A DNA stretch of 64,000 bases from Lunularia cruciata (GCA_948567375.1 OX419761.1:16928501-16992500); one strand, 5' to 3'; shown: positions 46,619 through 59,667, counted from the first letter of the stretch. Numbers and translations: made by a program. The notes: generated by a model from the sequence alone, not told the origin.

Positions 46619-48501
46619 GTTGTCAAGAGGTTTCAGGATGTGTCATTCCGGAACCACTTAGGAATTCCTTGAGAATTCTGTACACACTGTCACCATTGCT
46701 GTTGTGTCTGAATCCGCCTGACAAGTATGATTCATGCACCGGGGAAGGTAACTAAAAGTGAACGTAAATGCGGACTTTTAGATGGCCAAAGCTCTAGGAA
46801 AGATTCATCTACCCGAGTCATGGCAAAGTTTCTGAAGTGTATTCAACAAGGTTGTGAGTTTTACTGAGCTCATATGTTTTCTAAAACACTGTAGACAAAC
46901 TTGTCCTTCTTAACACATTTATGCTTAAATGCACCTCTTCTAGTTCATTCGTAGGAGTCAACTGAACTTCACCGATATTTTATTCTTGTGGAATTCAGTG
47001 GTGATAGAGGAGACTGTCAATTCTTGCACATCATGTATAGGTGATGGATCTTTTGGTTGCTGTCATTTGACCACATCATTTTCCAGAATAAGTGAGTTTC
47101 TGCAGGCACAAGCACCGAGTTTGAGTGCATTCCGTACACCCCTCGCTTAGTTCATCTTGTCTGAAGTACAGACTCACCGTATGAAGTAAAATTATGACCA
47201 AAAACCTCCAAAGCTTGGGAATGCTGTCAAGGTTGCTTCGAGTTTGTGACGATGAATCGCATTTCGCTTCTCCTGCTTTCATCCTGATGAACGCAGGTGT
47301 TGGATGTACCGTATTGAACAAAGCCACACGTAGTTTGCAAGGGCGTTCTCTGCCAACGGGCTTTCCCTACTGAGCGTTTAATCATTAGTTCCTTGCTTAA
47401 AGTATCATCGGACTGATAAAAAAGATGTCCATAATAACGTATTCGCAAGCCTGGTGCTGGTTAGAGCCGGGCCAGGCAATCTACGCCAGTGTGTTCGAAG
47501 TAATGGTGCGAGCGTTATCTGAGCACGGTAGTTACTTTGCATGTCCGTGTCCAAATTCTGCGTCAACCTCATGTACAGCAAGCAGCGGAAAAAGCCATGC
47601 GAAGACAAGCCCGTTGTTCGAGGGGTGTTTCCTTTCTCATCTTGGCTATCGGAATGTTTGTTGGTCATGTGAAAACCCTTAGGGTAAGCCGAGCAGTGGG
47701 AGTCGGAAAAACGGTAGGTACCGTATTGGACAAAATCAGATCATGGATAATATTACAAATCTCAACTCAATTCCAGTAGTTGGTCTTGTCATGGAGCAAT
47801 GTAAGAGAGACTAAAGGGGGCCACACACTGACACAGTCAACCCCTACTCACGTACACCGTGGCTCTCTGACGGTGCATCCACCTTGACCCGGGTTATTAG
47901 GAGAGGCAATGTGGTCAGGAGGAGACGTCAGGCATTGCAGTTTCAAAAGACTGCAAGAATATCTGCAGAAAGAGATGAGACAGAGAAGTTTCGAGAGACG
48001 AAATTATCCTTATCAATGGACCCGAATACCTTTTCGCCAGACGGCGGGAAGCAAGGATGGAATAGAAGCTCCTGCCCCTATTTAATCCCTGGAGATTTCC
48101 ATGATTTAAATGATGACAAAACTTGTTTGGTATAGCTCGTCACTTATTCAGGCTTCAAGTGGTAATGGTCACAAGAACCCAGTCCGGTCCACGAATCATG
48201 CAACGAAGCAACCAAAGCAATTTCCATCACCTGGAAGACTGAGTGAACAGCGCAGGGAAGTGGAGTTGATCTTGGCACGCGCATACGATATTACGATGTA
48301 TTTGCGGTCAACGTTGGTCTTCCTGACCGAATATTCTGAAGGAAACCTCCATCGCAGCACAACTGTGGTAAGGTTCCCAACTAAATGGAATCTTTGGTCA
48401 AGAGTCTCCTCCACTAGGGTGAATAACTAGTTGCTCACCCAAGACGACATTTTATATGAAGTTCATCTTACCAGGTGTCTGGGAAATTTCACGGCAACTC
48501 G

Positions 48502-50815
48502 ATGCGACATTTGACGCCTGTTTTCTGCCGGGTTCCTAGACATATACCGCGATCTGTCACTGGCATTTCAATCTCCTCAGCAATTCAGACAATAGCAGAA
48601 CAGAATTCATCCGATCAATCTGTTAGTGGAAGTGGGTTCAGGTCCGGCGACATCTTTGCAAACTCTATAACTCGGGGTCCTCGATATAAACTCGTGGCTG
48701 CGAATTGGACCGGAATTGTGAGAGCGATGGCTACGGAATCAAGCACAGAAGCACCGGCATTTCTGAAACCACGGAAAGTGGTAAAAACCTTGCTGTCGAA
48801 GCAGCAACCTGAAGGCGATGGTGCTACTGTGAGACGAAGCATCGGCAGGTGAGGGCCTTGCTTGTGTCTGTCACGCCTGGTGAAGGGTTGATTTTCGTTC
48901 TCAATTTTCCTACAATTTGGTTACCGACATCTTGCGGTGATTGTAGAGGTCTTATATTCTGCCGTTTCTGCAGGCCTGAAATGAAGCAATTGGATCCGTT
49001 TCTCCTTCTCGATCACTTTTCAGGTTAGCTGTGGTGTTCTAAGATGTGTTTGCAATTGTCGGGATTCCTTCGGTGTCGTGTGTACGACATGTAATCTATA
49101 AAGATGGCAGTCTGGCAGCCATCTTTAAAGATGGCAGTCCTGGTTACTCAACTTCGTCTTTTCATGGCAAACACAGACGTTTCTCGTTGCGTGTAAATTG
49201 CACTGTTTACATTGTCAGCTGCAGATTTGTCGCTTAGAAGATGATCCTCACTTATTTGCAACTACACTTGGACTTGAGACGATATATTCGTCATGTTTGC
49301 CATCTATACCAAATAGACGAATGGATCGATTAACAATTTTGGGGTAAGAAGTTGTTAAACGATCATACATTACCATTGGTCTCCTCTATTGTGGGTGAAT
49401 GACTGTACATTGATATTTGCCTTTATACTGCAAACTGCAGTTTCTCCCCCTGCTGGATTTCCAGATCATCCACATCGAGGGTTTGAGACCGTAACATATA
49501 TGCTTGAGGTAATTCACTTGCCTTAGCGGTGGCATGTTTTGTTTCTTCTACCGGGAGCACACAAATGATGTGAAAGTGAAGAGGAAGAGTTTGTAATGTG
49601 TGATTATCTGTTTATGACCCAGAAATCCAAGTTAAGTTACTTGGTATGCGTTTGTTTATCTGTCTGTGGGTTGTAGGGAAGCTTTACACATCAAGACTTT
49701 GCCGGACACAAAGGAACTATTGGACCTGGTGATTTACAGGTATATCAACTTCCTGCAAAACGCTTCAGCGTACTCGTCTGAGATGTGTTGTTCTCACAGC
49801 TGAGTATGCTATGTAGGGTTTGCTGTCAATGGAAAAGCACGCAGTTTAGTTAGTAGATTCTTGCTCTTTCTCTCTCAACCCCATGAACCATGGACCGCTT
49901 TATGTCTTTAATGCTAGCAGTGTTTAATTTGGATCTGGCTATTCGGTAGTTTTCACGCATTAAGTTGAAACGCAGTGGATGACCGCTGGACGAGGAATTG
50001 TTCACTGTGAAATGCCAGCAGCAAAGGGTACGCAGACAGGATTGCAGCTCTGGGTGAATCTTGCTGCAAAAGACAAGATGTGAGTACAATCTTACCTCGC
50101 TCTGTCTTTTGACTGTGTGACCGTCGTTATCTGCTGTTGCAGGTAGCATTTCAGTCCTGATGATTGCAGTTTTTCTCTTTTTGGATTTCCATCTACGCAG
50201 TTACATTGGTGTCCAAACTTGCTTGGACGAGTTGTGGATGAAGTTGACCTTTTGGTAGACTGACACGTTGCGAGGTAGGCATCGGCTTACGATTTGTCTG
50301 TTCATGTCTTTGTTCTCAGGGTGGATCCCAAATATCAGGAACTTGCGGATAAAGATATTCCCAAGGTGGAAAAAGATGGTGTAAAAGTATCAGTGATTGC
50401 AGGGGAGTCTCTTGGTGTGAAATCTCCAGTCTACACTAGAACACCAACCATGTATCTGGATTTTACAATGCAGCCAGGTGCTAGCCTCCACCAAGCTGTT
50501 CCTGAGGGTTGGAATTCCTTCGTTTATATCCTTGAAGGCCAACCTACTCTTAGTTCCGAAGAGGCTTCACCTATAGATACTTTCCACACAGTTCAGCTTG
50601 GACCGGGAGATGGGCTAAGTGTTTGGAACAAAACAGTTGCAGTGACTCGCTTTGTTTTGATTGCTGGTCAGCCTTTGAACGAGCCAGTAGTTCAGCACGG
50701 TCCATTTGTTATGAACACTAGAGAGGAGATCATGCAGACCATCAGGGACTACCAATTTGGAACAAATGGCTTTGAGAGGGCTACAGGATGGGAATCAAGT
50801 CCAGTTCAGGTCTAG
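48502..50815 (+). CDS. Pirin-like protein (cupin fold), six exons
   Basis: Pirins are iron-binding bicupin proteins, reported as nuclear regulators and, in some members, quercetin dioxygenases. Exons are 48502-48848, 48974-49023, 49441-49508, 49677-49739, 49976-50079 and 50320-50815, all with GT-AG introns. The joined frame is 375 residues. The iron ligands of the first cupin are present: two His in FPDHPHRGFET, and His plus Glu in GIVHCEMP. HQDFAGHKGTIGPGD and the second cupin (TMYLDFTMQPGA...) follow. An internal ATG at 48727 would give 300 residues, the usual plant size. From 48502 an extra 75 residues, rich in Arg and Ser with few acids at the start (MRHLTPVFCRVPRHIPRS), could be an organelle transit peptide. 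I chose the longer form because the frame is open and ATG-initiated. The gene looks intact. Confidence 0.93.
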
Positions 50816-51530
50816 TTGGCTAGAAATATATGGGAAAACATCAGCTATCAAGCTTCAACAATATAATACTGAACTGATTGCCTGCCCATTTGTGGATATC
50901 TCAAATGGGCTATTTGGTATGTAATCTATTCATATGGACACAGAATGTAACGGATTGAACGATCTTTTCATACTTCCTGTAAATTATCGATGTTCCCCTC
51001 TCATATCTTTGTCAGTGACTATGGCGTTGATGGTTAATTATTTTCCCACTCTTCAAGCACAAACAGTTTTTTCTCTAAAGGCTGCGGACATGATTTATTC
51101 CTGGTCCGGGATGTCAATGTTACGTGAACCTCCAGCTCTTCGAATATAATTATGATGCTATATGTATAATGCTTGTAACGTTGTGTCGGTAACCGTGTTT
51201 CATAGGTGTTACCAATTGGTTTCACAATTGGTCGCGTCCCCCACCTTACGCGACAGTTTCTTATCTGCAGAGTCACATCTACCCCGTGAAGAGTGAGGCG
51301 TCCAGACTTGATTCTCACTCACTTCACTGTTCACTAGTAGATGTGAGTCTAATCGAGCATCTTATCGTTTGCTTCAAAGACACAGGTGCTTAAAAAAATG
51401 CCAAAGCTCCAATTCACAACAGAGTACCTGGGTTATAATACAATACTAACAAAATGCAACAGAAGGCGCCACACTCAGACCCATTAGGGCAGGAACTTGG
51501 GCTTATGCCTCGGCTCATGCTCTCAATACT
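50816..51530. other. Pirin 3' region; no further gene
   Basis: It has the likely 3'UTR and short frames on both strands, none recognised. The boundary with the Copia LTR to the right is not clear. Confidence 0.5.
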
Positions 51531-51539
51531 TCAAGTCTA

Positions 51540-51910
51540 TTACGAGTGAAAAATAAGAAAAGAGATACAAAAGTTCACCAAAGAATGATATGCGGGACAC
51601 AATTCCTGCTCGAATATATATATAGGTAGGGAAGAAGATACACAAGTAGGTCGAGTCACTCTTTGTGAGAAATTAGAGAGAGAGAGAGGTCTCATATTAA
51701 TACTTCTTTTTATCACGTAATGGATCAATTAGCTTGTGTATAGGAATAACAATGATCGTAACGGTAGATCTCGCTCAAGCTAACAGTCATTACTTACAGG
51801 ACGCCAGTTCAATATGAACATGGGCGGACATCACTGACTGGGACTAATCCTAATCGCAGATTTAATGATCTCATTCTGACCACAAGATAACCACTTGTTA
51901 TAATCTAACA
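51540..51910 (-). repeat. 3' LTR of a Copia fragment (left edge uncertain)
   Basis: On the minus strand it starts TGTTAGATTATAAC at 51910, directly after a polypurine run (GTTAATGGGAG, 51911-51921). It carries a TATATATATA promoter-like block near 51615-51624. The far end was not found. Confidence 0.6.
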
Positions 51911-51924
51911 CTCCCATTAACTGG

Positions 51925-52350
51925 GAATTTTGCATAATCCTATTCCTAATCCTAATGTAGTGATATGTTTTCGAAATCGAATTTTTGACCTTTGTCAAAA
52001 CATCAGCACTAATATTTGCCCGAAGGTAAATAGTTAATACTGATTTATCCACTGAGTAATTGATGTTTGATAAAATGTTTAGTCTTGTCATGATTCTTGC
52101 TTGTAGAAGCAATAACAATTCCATTCTTATTATTGCAGAAGATCCATGTGATCTTTTCAGAATAACCAATGTCTTAAAGTAGATGTCTTATCTAAATTAC
52201 TTTAGTGCTGGATTTGGTTAAAGCCATGTACTCAGCTTCAGTACAGGATTATTATGCAACTGATGTCTGCTTCTTACTCACCCAACTTGCTCTTCCTACA
52301 AGGAGGAAGCAAAGTCCACCAGTACACTTGCGGGAATCCACATTAGGGGG
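51925..52350 (-). pseudogene. Copia RNase H fragment
   Basis: Read on the minus strand: TGGLCFLLVGRASWVSKKQT, SCTEAEYMALT, then CNNKNGIVIAS and NHDKTKHFIKHQ, the last blocks of Copia RNase H, with stops between. It is followed by the polypurine run and LTR in the normal order. The 5' part of the element is missing here; pol remains at 53640-55680 may belong to it or to another copy. Confidence 0.8.
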
Positions 52351-52429
52351 TTTCAGAAATATTTTTGACGGATGTCTACGGGATAAATAATCAACTTTTT
52401 AACTAGTTTTAGTGAACTTAGTTTTAGAA

Positions 52430-52470
52430 CTCTTAACTTAGTTAGTTTTAGTTTTAGTTTTAGTTTTAGT
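52430..52470. repeat. (TTTTAG)n short repeat
   Basis: About five units, at the right edge of the Copia RNase H fragment. It is not a plant telomere repeat. Confidence 0.85.
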
Positions 52471-53020
52471 GAAGGAGGTGAGGTGCTAATAAATAAACAC
52501 TTGGTAAACTGTTTTATGGTATATCACATGCAATTTGCATTCATTTATATATATATATATCAGGCACTGTATTCCATATGTTTAAGATTGTCGTAGTGAA
52601 ATAAATGATTGTCAAAATAGATGATGTGTCTTCTTGAGAGTGAGAGGGTTGCAACATTTTTTTGGTGTGTGATTCTTAGAGTGTGATTTATGATATTTTT
52701 TGGCAGATCCAAAGTGCAGTTCTCAACTATTTGAATTCAAATTCACCCTCTGCAAATGTTGTGTGTAAAAGTGCTCATGTTAGTAAACTAAACCAGTGTG
52801 TTTTGTAGTTTTTCATTGGTGTGAAGGTTCATTTCCATAGATTAGTGTGGCAAGAGAGATAGCACAAGTTGTGAAAAATGATTTGCATAGTCTTGCGATA
52901 ACCAAGGAATTAATTGAAGTTCAAGGAATTTTACTCCAAAAAAGCAACAAAAATTTAGCAAAATGAAATCAAGAACCTAATTGCAATGCAGGCTCACATT
53001 TGGATGTAAAATCAATGGGC
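52471..53020. other. AT-rich, no gene
   Basis: It contains a short (AT)n run at 52546-52560. No coding signal is seen. Confidence 0.55.
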
Positions 53021-53024
53021 TCTA

Positions 53025-53315
53025 TTGAGCAGCTACCAGTGGCAACAAGCAGACTAACAATGGCAACGAGCAGCTACGAGTGGCTACGAGTAACGACGAG
53101 CAGAGTAACAATGGCATCGAGCGGCTTTGGGCACCAACTAGCAGCTATGGGTGGCTACAAGCAACAACAAGCAGCATGGAGCAATAATGAGTAGCATTGA
53201 GCAACAACAAACAGTGACGAGCACAAACAAGCAGTGACCAGCAACAACAAGCAACGACCAACAATAATGAATAGCGACGAGCAACAATGAGCAGCAACAA
53301 GCAATGATGGGCAAA
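53025..53315. repeat. Degenerate array of about 12-17-bp units
   Basis: The pattern GAGCAACAACAAGCAGC or GAGCAGCTACGAGTGGC repeats with many variants. It is purine/C-rich, and any open frame through it is a by-product of the repeat. Confidence 0.8.
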
Positions 53316-53639
53316 ATCCAGTTTAATCTTAAATTAACATATTACTTAACGAACACATTACATCGGGTGATAACTAACACAAACCACATTCACCCTAAAC
53401 CAAGCACTTTATTAACCCTAATATGTAATTAATGCATTACGGTGTGACAACAAGAAACTCCATATCTCTTATTTTCTATGAACCATCTCTTATGGAGTTT
53501 GCTTATAATAAGGAACTTAGTCGGAACTTTGTAGTGGGACTCTTTCTTCTTCCCCCATGCACCTCATACCAATTTAGTCAACGCTTTGTAATAATCATAT
53601 GAAAATATACAAAGCTTTGTAAAACTATTTTTGAAACCC

Positions 53640-55680
53640 CCTATTGTCACCATAAGCAGAATTAGAAAACCCTTGCAGATGTAATGGTGAAATTGAATGA
53701 GAATACTTGAGGGGAAAATGTAAAGTCACTTGTAGATAGCGAAAGATTTGTTTAACAAGCATTCAATGTGTAGGTATAGGATTGGACATGTATTGAGCAA
53801 CAATACTAACTGAATAAGCAATATCAGGTTAGGAATACATCATTGCACATGTTAAACTACTAGTAGCACTCTGACACTGGTTTGTTGTCATTTAGTTGAT
53901 TTCAACCCAAATAGAGAGTCAATGTTTAAAGACAAATGATGAGTAGCAAGAGTAGAAATAGGTTTAAAAATCAACAAGATAAATTTTTCAAGCTTATTTC
54001 AAATGTAACTAGTCTGATTGATATGAACCCAAATTTCTTTCTATCTCATTGGAGATGTGTACCAAGAACATGATAGGCTTCACCTAAGTCTATCATCTTA
54101 AGCTCTTGATTGATTAATCTTTAATAGTCTAGAGAAATGCAAGACTTGAGGTGGTCAAGATAAAGATCAACAACATATAATGTTAGAACTAGCATTGTAT
54201 AGCTTTTGTTTAGAATAAAGATATCAATTGTAGAGTTGATAAATCCAATGTCTAACAAAGCATAATGAAATCATTCATTCCACATTCTTGTTGATTGCTT
54301 TAGACCATAAATAGATTGGTTAAGAAGGTAAACAAGAGTAGGATTAGATATTGTCAAACCATCAAGGATTGAAGTTTAACCATCAAAGAGAATGTTTTAG
54401 TATAGTCAATTCTACAAATTGGCCTAAATCCCTTTGCCACAAGACAAGCTTTATATTTTTGGATTTAAGTCATAACTTATTTGATTTTGAATACCCTATG
54501 AAAAATTATGATACAATATGAGTATGATTACTAGGTAATAGGACAAGTATCCTTGCTTGCATTGTGGCCATATTTTGTAGTTCAACATTGAAAATCTTTC
54601 AAGTACTCCACATCAATTCCTAAGATAGCTTTTGTTTATGTTGAAGGCTCCTTAAAAGAATGAAAGGTAGATTGAAAAGACCATTCCTTTTATGTTTATT
54701 CTTCTAAGCCTCCAACACTTGGTCATATTTCTCGATTTCCTTAAAAATATGAGGATTGCATCTCAACACATGAGGGGGAGCAAGGGGATCAAGAAAAGGA
54801 ATAGAGGGAGATCTAGGATGTATTAGATAATAAAGAGAAGTACAATCTTTCATAGGAAGGAAGAGGGAGAAAAAGTAATATTTTAATACCATAGGCAAGA
54901 GCGGATTAGTAGAGAGTTGAGGAGTTGGTTGAGGATTTAGAGACATTGGTGGAATTCCCACCAAATGTGAAATATTTAGGAGAACTCTCACTAAACAAGG
55001 TAAATTTGGAGGAGAGGATAAATAAACAAAAAATTTAGGAGATACTTTGAAAAATTGAGGATAAGATCAGAAGGTGAGATCATCTTCATGGGAATGATCA
55101 GATGACTGTATAAGACCAATTCCAATTTGGAATCACTACATCTTGTGAAATGATTTTCTTATGATCACTTTTCCATTCCAATTGGTAGCCTTTCCCCAAG
55201 AAAATATATGATGTTATTCCAAAATCAAGCTTAGAATGCAGATTGTCATGAAGAAGAGGAAAATTAGGGCTCCCAAACACTCTTAAGCATTTTAAATTAC
55301 GCTTATGGCTGAACCAATTCACAAGGAGTATTATTGGAAGATAATGCTTTCTAGGGCTCTAATTCTATAAATAATTGGCAATGATTATAAGTTCTTCCCA
55401 ATAGGTCTTTGAGAGATTTGATTCATAAAGCATGTATAGAACAACATTTATCAATGTGCAATTCTTGCATTCCAACACTCCATTTTATGGAGTATAAGGT
55501 ATTGAAAATTGTTGCTTGATACCCCTAGAAGAACAATAGTTGTTGAAGGCAATTGCTTTTTATTCTCCATCATTATCATATCTAAGCATTCTAATCTTTG
55601 TTAAGCAATACTTTTATATTCTCAAGCGTTGTCACATCTTAGCATTTTAATTCTTTTTTAGAAAATGATGTGTTTTAATG
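53640..55680 (-). pseudogene. Copia pol pseudogene (integrase, reverse transcriptase, RNase H start)
   Basis: On the minus strand from high to low coordinates: integrase core remnants (about 55640-55380, near IPYTP and NGV), then LKCLRVFGSPNFP...SKLDFG and IISQDVV (55300-55110), a variable linker, and reverse transcriptase. The RT has QSIYGLKQSTRMWNE, and the catalytic block reads LYVVDL, with Val where the first Asp is expected. KMIDLGEAYHVLG follows, then PDIAYSVSIVAQYMSNP (about 53800). Many stops and shifts show it is old and dead. Confidence 0.82.
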
Positions 55681-55853
55681 CTAGTAGAATATTGAGTAAA
55701 ATGGGTGGAAGCCTTGTACTTGTTTTGCATGAGGTAAAGGAAATAATATTGTGAAAAATTGTTGATGAAGAGAATAAAATAAAATAAAAATAACTAGAAT
55801 GTGTAGGAGGAGAAATTGGACCATTAATGTTTGAGTAGATTAACATTGCAAGT

Positions 55854-56140
55854 ATATACATTGCTATCAACATTCTACACTATAGAAGCAGAACTCATAT
55901 AGAAAGCCACACATGAACTCTAAAATACCACAATAATTGATCAATCATAATCTCAACTCTCAACTCAATATAATGTCACCAATGGGCTATGATTACACTA
56001 TCAAGCCATGCCCATTCTAGCTAAGAGATTCCAAGTAACACTTGCTAGCCTTTGTCCACCATAATTAGGAGCTCAAATGTTCAACATCAAAAAGTGAGCT
56101 CTCTAGAGTCGCAGATATACCCCTTTAGAGCGGCCAAGAA
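55854..56140 (-). repeat. Dispersed repeat family, copy 2 (inverted)
   Basis: It matches 63660-64000 in the same orientation: GTATATACATTGCTATCAACAT, ACACTATAGAAGCA, ACTCTAAA-T(A/G)CCACAATAAT, ATTACA-TCAAGCCA-(G/A)CCCA, GTCCACCATA and GTGAGCTCTCT, ending near ATACCCC. Confidence 0.75.
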
Positions 56141-56342
56141 TCCAGCTCTAATGGTGCATTTGATGACCCAATTGATAGCACAAATGGTGTAATTAATAAT
56201 AGCTCTAATAGTGTGATCAGTAGTCATAACAAAAAACCACCATTAAGTAGTCTCTAAGCAACTATTGGTATAGCTATGACTACCAAGACTTACACTCCAA
56301 TATCTAAGCAAACTAGCTTTAGCCCTACAATTGTCATGACAA

Positions 56343-56480
56343 CTATTGTGCACATATACATTGCTAGCAAACATACATCACTATTATTAACAAAATACAC
56401 TATTGAAGCACAATTCATATAGAAAGTCACCCTAAAGTGCTCTGAAGTGAACTCTAAAGTGCCACAATTGCCTTCTTAGC
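56343..56480 (-). repeat. Dispersed repeat family, copy 3 (partial, inverted)
   Basis: It has only the first part: GTGCACATATACATTGCTAGCAA, ACACTATTGAAGCACAA, AACTCTAAAGTGCCACAATT. Confidence 0.65.
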
Positions 56481-57239
56481 TTGCAATTGGGTCCCTCTAA
56501 CTCTTCCCTAGATAGTTATCTACTCTAAGTATATGATTTGCCTTATGGTGTGCAAAGATCATGAAATCACAAACTATCAAGCCCCATCATTAGTTGCTTG
56601 TCTACAATCTATACCACATAGGGAGAAACTATCTTTTAAGTCAAGGACATCAAGGACATAGCCATTATCCTTGAGGAACCATTGTGAAGGAAGAAGTCAA
56701 ACATGCCATATGCCATCATCTCAAACAATTATCATACACCAACATAGTAGTAACTCCACCAAACAAGCCATGTAACATACATTGCAAGCTTACATGTACA
56801 ATTTGCAAGCTTGGATCCATAGTGCTATCAATGTTTAGAAGGAAATATGCCGCACATGATCCTTCCAAACAACACCATCATGTGCTTCTAAAATGAGGAC
56901 TCTTAGAGGCAAAACCTTGTGCATTCTAAAGATTAGGTGGCTTGTAGTCCCATCAAGTATTGTCTATGTAGTTTGTTGTAGATATATATCATCACATAGA
57001 TGAAATTGAGAGATTGAGGGTCTATAACCTCCTTCTCAAATAGTGGCATAGTATAAGTTATCCTAAGTTCTCAAAGGCTATCTACATCACTCTCCAAAAG
57101 GTCTTTACATATTGAGAACATGCACTCATCCACATATGTGGATCATCCAAGGCCAAAACTACAACAACATCATGATAAATAGCTATAGGTAAATATAGAT
57201 CTAGTTCATAGAATAAAAACTAAGGAGAGAAGGATGATA
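56481..57239. other. No recognisable gene
   Basis: A 70-codon open frame at 56684-56896 has several His and Cys residues but no domain I know. Confidence 0.45.
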
Positions 57240-59340
57240 GGAAGGCTTGCCAGCTGAAACAATAGCCCATGGCCAACCAAGGTAACTAGAGATCCCAATC
57301 TCCCAAGTGTTCTCTTTACAAGCTATACTTATGTAATCCTCTCTTCATCGTTTAAACCACTCTCTTTGCTAAACCATCTACCTTAGGGTGATCTTGAGAG
57401 GTAGTATGGTGATCAATCAAGGCCTTGTTACACAAGACTTAGACACTCGTAAGGATTCTAGACCTTTATCATGCAAGATCTTGGCTGGTGTACCAAAATA
57501 ACTAAGTACTAAATCTAGGAACAAGTAAGTTATCCCTTCACTAGACTTGCTAGGAAATACCACCAACTCAATCCACTTGGAGAAGTGATCCACCATAACT
57601 AAACACATTGATGATATATCATAGCCAATAGTAAGGTCCAAAAAAGTCCAAACTCCAATGGTAACTCAACCTTGTAATACGTAGTGGATATAATTGTCGT
57701 GTAGGAGCATTGAATGATGCTCTAACTTGGTCATAAAGCACACATTGGGCAAAAATTATTCTACATTGGTCTACATACCATGCCACCAATAATGACTCAA
57801 AAATAACTATATGTCTACTTTACTCCAAAATGTCTTAGCCCCTTATGAGCATGATATACTAATGGTGTTCTTTGAGATGGAACAAGTAAAACTTGCATTC
57901 TACCATCCTCTCATGCCCAAAGAAGATATCTGCCCTCCAATCCAAACTGCCTAGCTTGTTGGAGGACGTGGTCTCTTTTCTTGGTACCAATAGTGCCACC
58001 AACAACACCAATGCAAAAAGTCCATCACTAAGACATCATCAGTGTCTTGCTTTGGATCAATGTCCATCCTTTGGATTTGAGACCTCAACTCCTACTCTTG
58101 TTTGTAATGAGAGAGATACCACCAGAATTTCAATCAATATACAAAAGAGGTAGATGCATGCCAACCTGGCACCATCCTCATCTCTCACACCATACTAATG
58201 TGCACCAATCTTATCCTTTTGGTTGTTACATGGTTTTCTATTCAACCCATCTACATCATGGTTCACCACTCTAGGCCTATGAATAACCATGAAATCATAC
58301 TCCTAAATGTTAGACCTCATCATGCAAATTTCCTTCAAAGCTTGTTGTTCTCTATCAACCACTTCAGTGGTTGATGATCAATGATGAAAGTGAAGGGGTA
58401 TTCAAATATGTTACATATGAAATGAGTTATTGCTCATATTGTTGCTAAGCATTCTCCCTCATATGAACTATACTTCACCTCTATTGAATTATAAGAGCAA
58501 CTAGCATTGGCCGCCACAAAATCCTACCCCTCATCATTGTGTTGGATGAACACTATGTTGCTAAGCACTCTCCATCATATGAACTATACTTCACCTCCAT
58601 TGAATTGTTAGAGCAACTAGCATTGGCCACCACAAACTCTACCCTCATCATCATGTTAGGTGAACACTACTCCAAGCCCCAACATACTCCAATCAATATG
58701 GACCTAGAATTGGCATCTTCTGATTGGTCTCTTAAGAATAGGAGCAGATATCAACTTCTCCTTGAGCTCTCTAAAATCTCTCTCTTGCTTATCTTCCCAA
58801 TATTACTCCTATGTAAGTTTAGTCAGCTTTGACAAGGCCTTGGCAATTGCATTAAATCCTTAACATTGGAAATAGAAGTTTGTCAATGCAAGGAATACAT
58901 GCAATGACCTCCACCTTGGTTTATAGAACACTTAGTCCACCAAGTTAGATAGTGTAAACCAAATACTCAACTTGCTTTTGGAAGCATATACACTTCCCAA
59001 GATTTAATTTGAGTCCATGAGATCTCAATCTCTCAAACACCTTCGACAAATGCCTCCCATGCTCCTCCACAATTGTGAGATAGACCAAAATGTCATCAAT
59101 CTAGCACCAAAACAAATCCAATCTTGCTAGGATCTTTGTCAATGACTCTTTGGAACTTGGAATGGTTTTTTTTTAACCAAATGGTAAGAACTAACACTAG
59201 TACAATACACCCTTACTGTGAGGATAAATAGCACAAAATAATATCTTGGACTTGTCTTCCTCCTTGATTGGTAGTAAATGATATCCTACTCAAAGATCTA
59301 AAGTAGTAAAGACCTTTGTATGCTGAATCACATCAGAGAT
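57240..59340 (-). pseudogene. Ty3/gypsy pol pseudogene, different lineage from the chromoviruses
   Basis: On the minus strand: reverse transcriptase (IDDILVYLTIVEEHGRH, about 59110; SHGLKLNLGKC), RNase H (EVKYSSYEGECLA; FTFIIDHQPLKWLIENN near 58380), then the integrase core (MCLVMVDHFSKWIELV, 57641-57500). The integrase motif of this kind belongs to non-chromodomain plant gypsy elements. The frame is riddled with stops, and no LTR was found for it. Confidence 0.75.
58440..58672 (-). repeat. 117-bp tandem duplication inside gypsy RNase H
   Basis: Units 58440-58556 and 58557-58672 are nearly identical (shared CATATGAACTATACTTCACCTC and GAGCAACTAGCATTGGCC). Since 117 is a multiple of three, the RNase H block is doubled in frame. 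Confidence 0.88.
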
Positions 59341-59349
59341 GTCTTGTCA

Positions 59350-59654
59350 TGTAAGTATAGCATACCAATCAGCCCTAGTCTATATGTTGATAGGATTGTT
59401 AGGTTACTCTTATGCCTTAAGGTTAATCTATATTTGGGATTTTGGCTCACTTGCAGGGGTGATAGTGAGAGTGGACTATAAGAAGGTGGTTGTACTAGAC
59501 TTGCACATGACACAAGGCTGAGTGAGTAAATTTTTCCTTTTGAAGCTTCCCGTGATATAGCCTCACATTGAGGTGAACCATGTACTCTTATCTAATGCAT
59601 ACACTCACTTGCAATCTATATGTTGTTGTGTCTTTTGTTAGATTTATCAAACAA
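59350..59654 (+). mobile_element. Possible LTR 3' end before a perfect primer site
   Basis: It is placed only by the primer site that follows. The start is unknown, and no matching second LTR is seen in the window. Confidence 0.35.
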
Positions 59655-59655
59655 A

Positions 59656-59667
59656 TGGTATCAGAGC
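59656..59667 (+). other. Primer-binding site, perfect initiator-Met type
   Basis: TGGTATCAGAGC matches the usual plant retrotransposon primer site exactly. Confidence 0.7.

Larger units (their letters stand above)
44861..48501. other. Less AT-rich stretch, no supported gene; two perfect hairpins
   Basis: Several open frames of 60-125 codons overlap on both strands. The longest (45618-45989, 123 codons) has no known domain or convincing composition. A frame near 47540-47690 (basic N-terminus, then FLILAIGMFVGHVKTL before a GTAAGC donor) looks exon-like but cannot be extended. Inverted repeats lie at 45938-45964 and 46567-46618. The right end should hold the pirin promoter. Confidence 0.4.

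Noticed and set aside
47405-47780. Overlapping frames including a possible membrane exon
   Set aside because: A donor-like site follows one frame, but no partner exon or family could be found; noted only in the region entry.
52430-52470. Telomere-like repeat
   Set aside because: The unit is TTTTAG, not the plant TTTAGGG, and there are only about five copies.
53025-53315. CRISPR-like array
   Set aside because: Units are degenerate, lack fixed-length spacers, and the sequence is eukaryotic.
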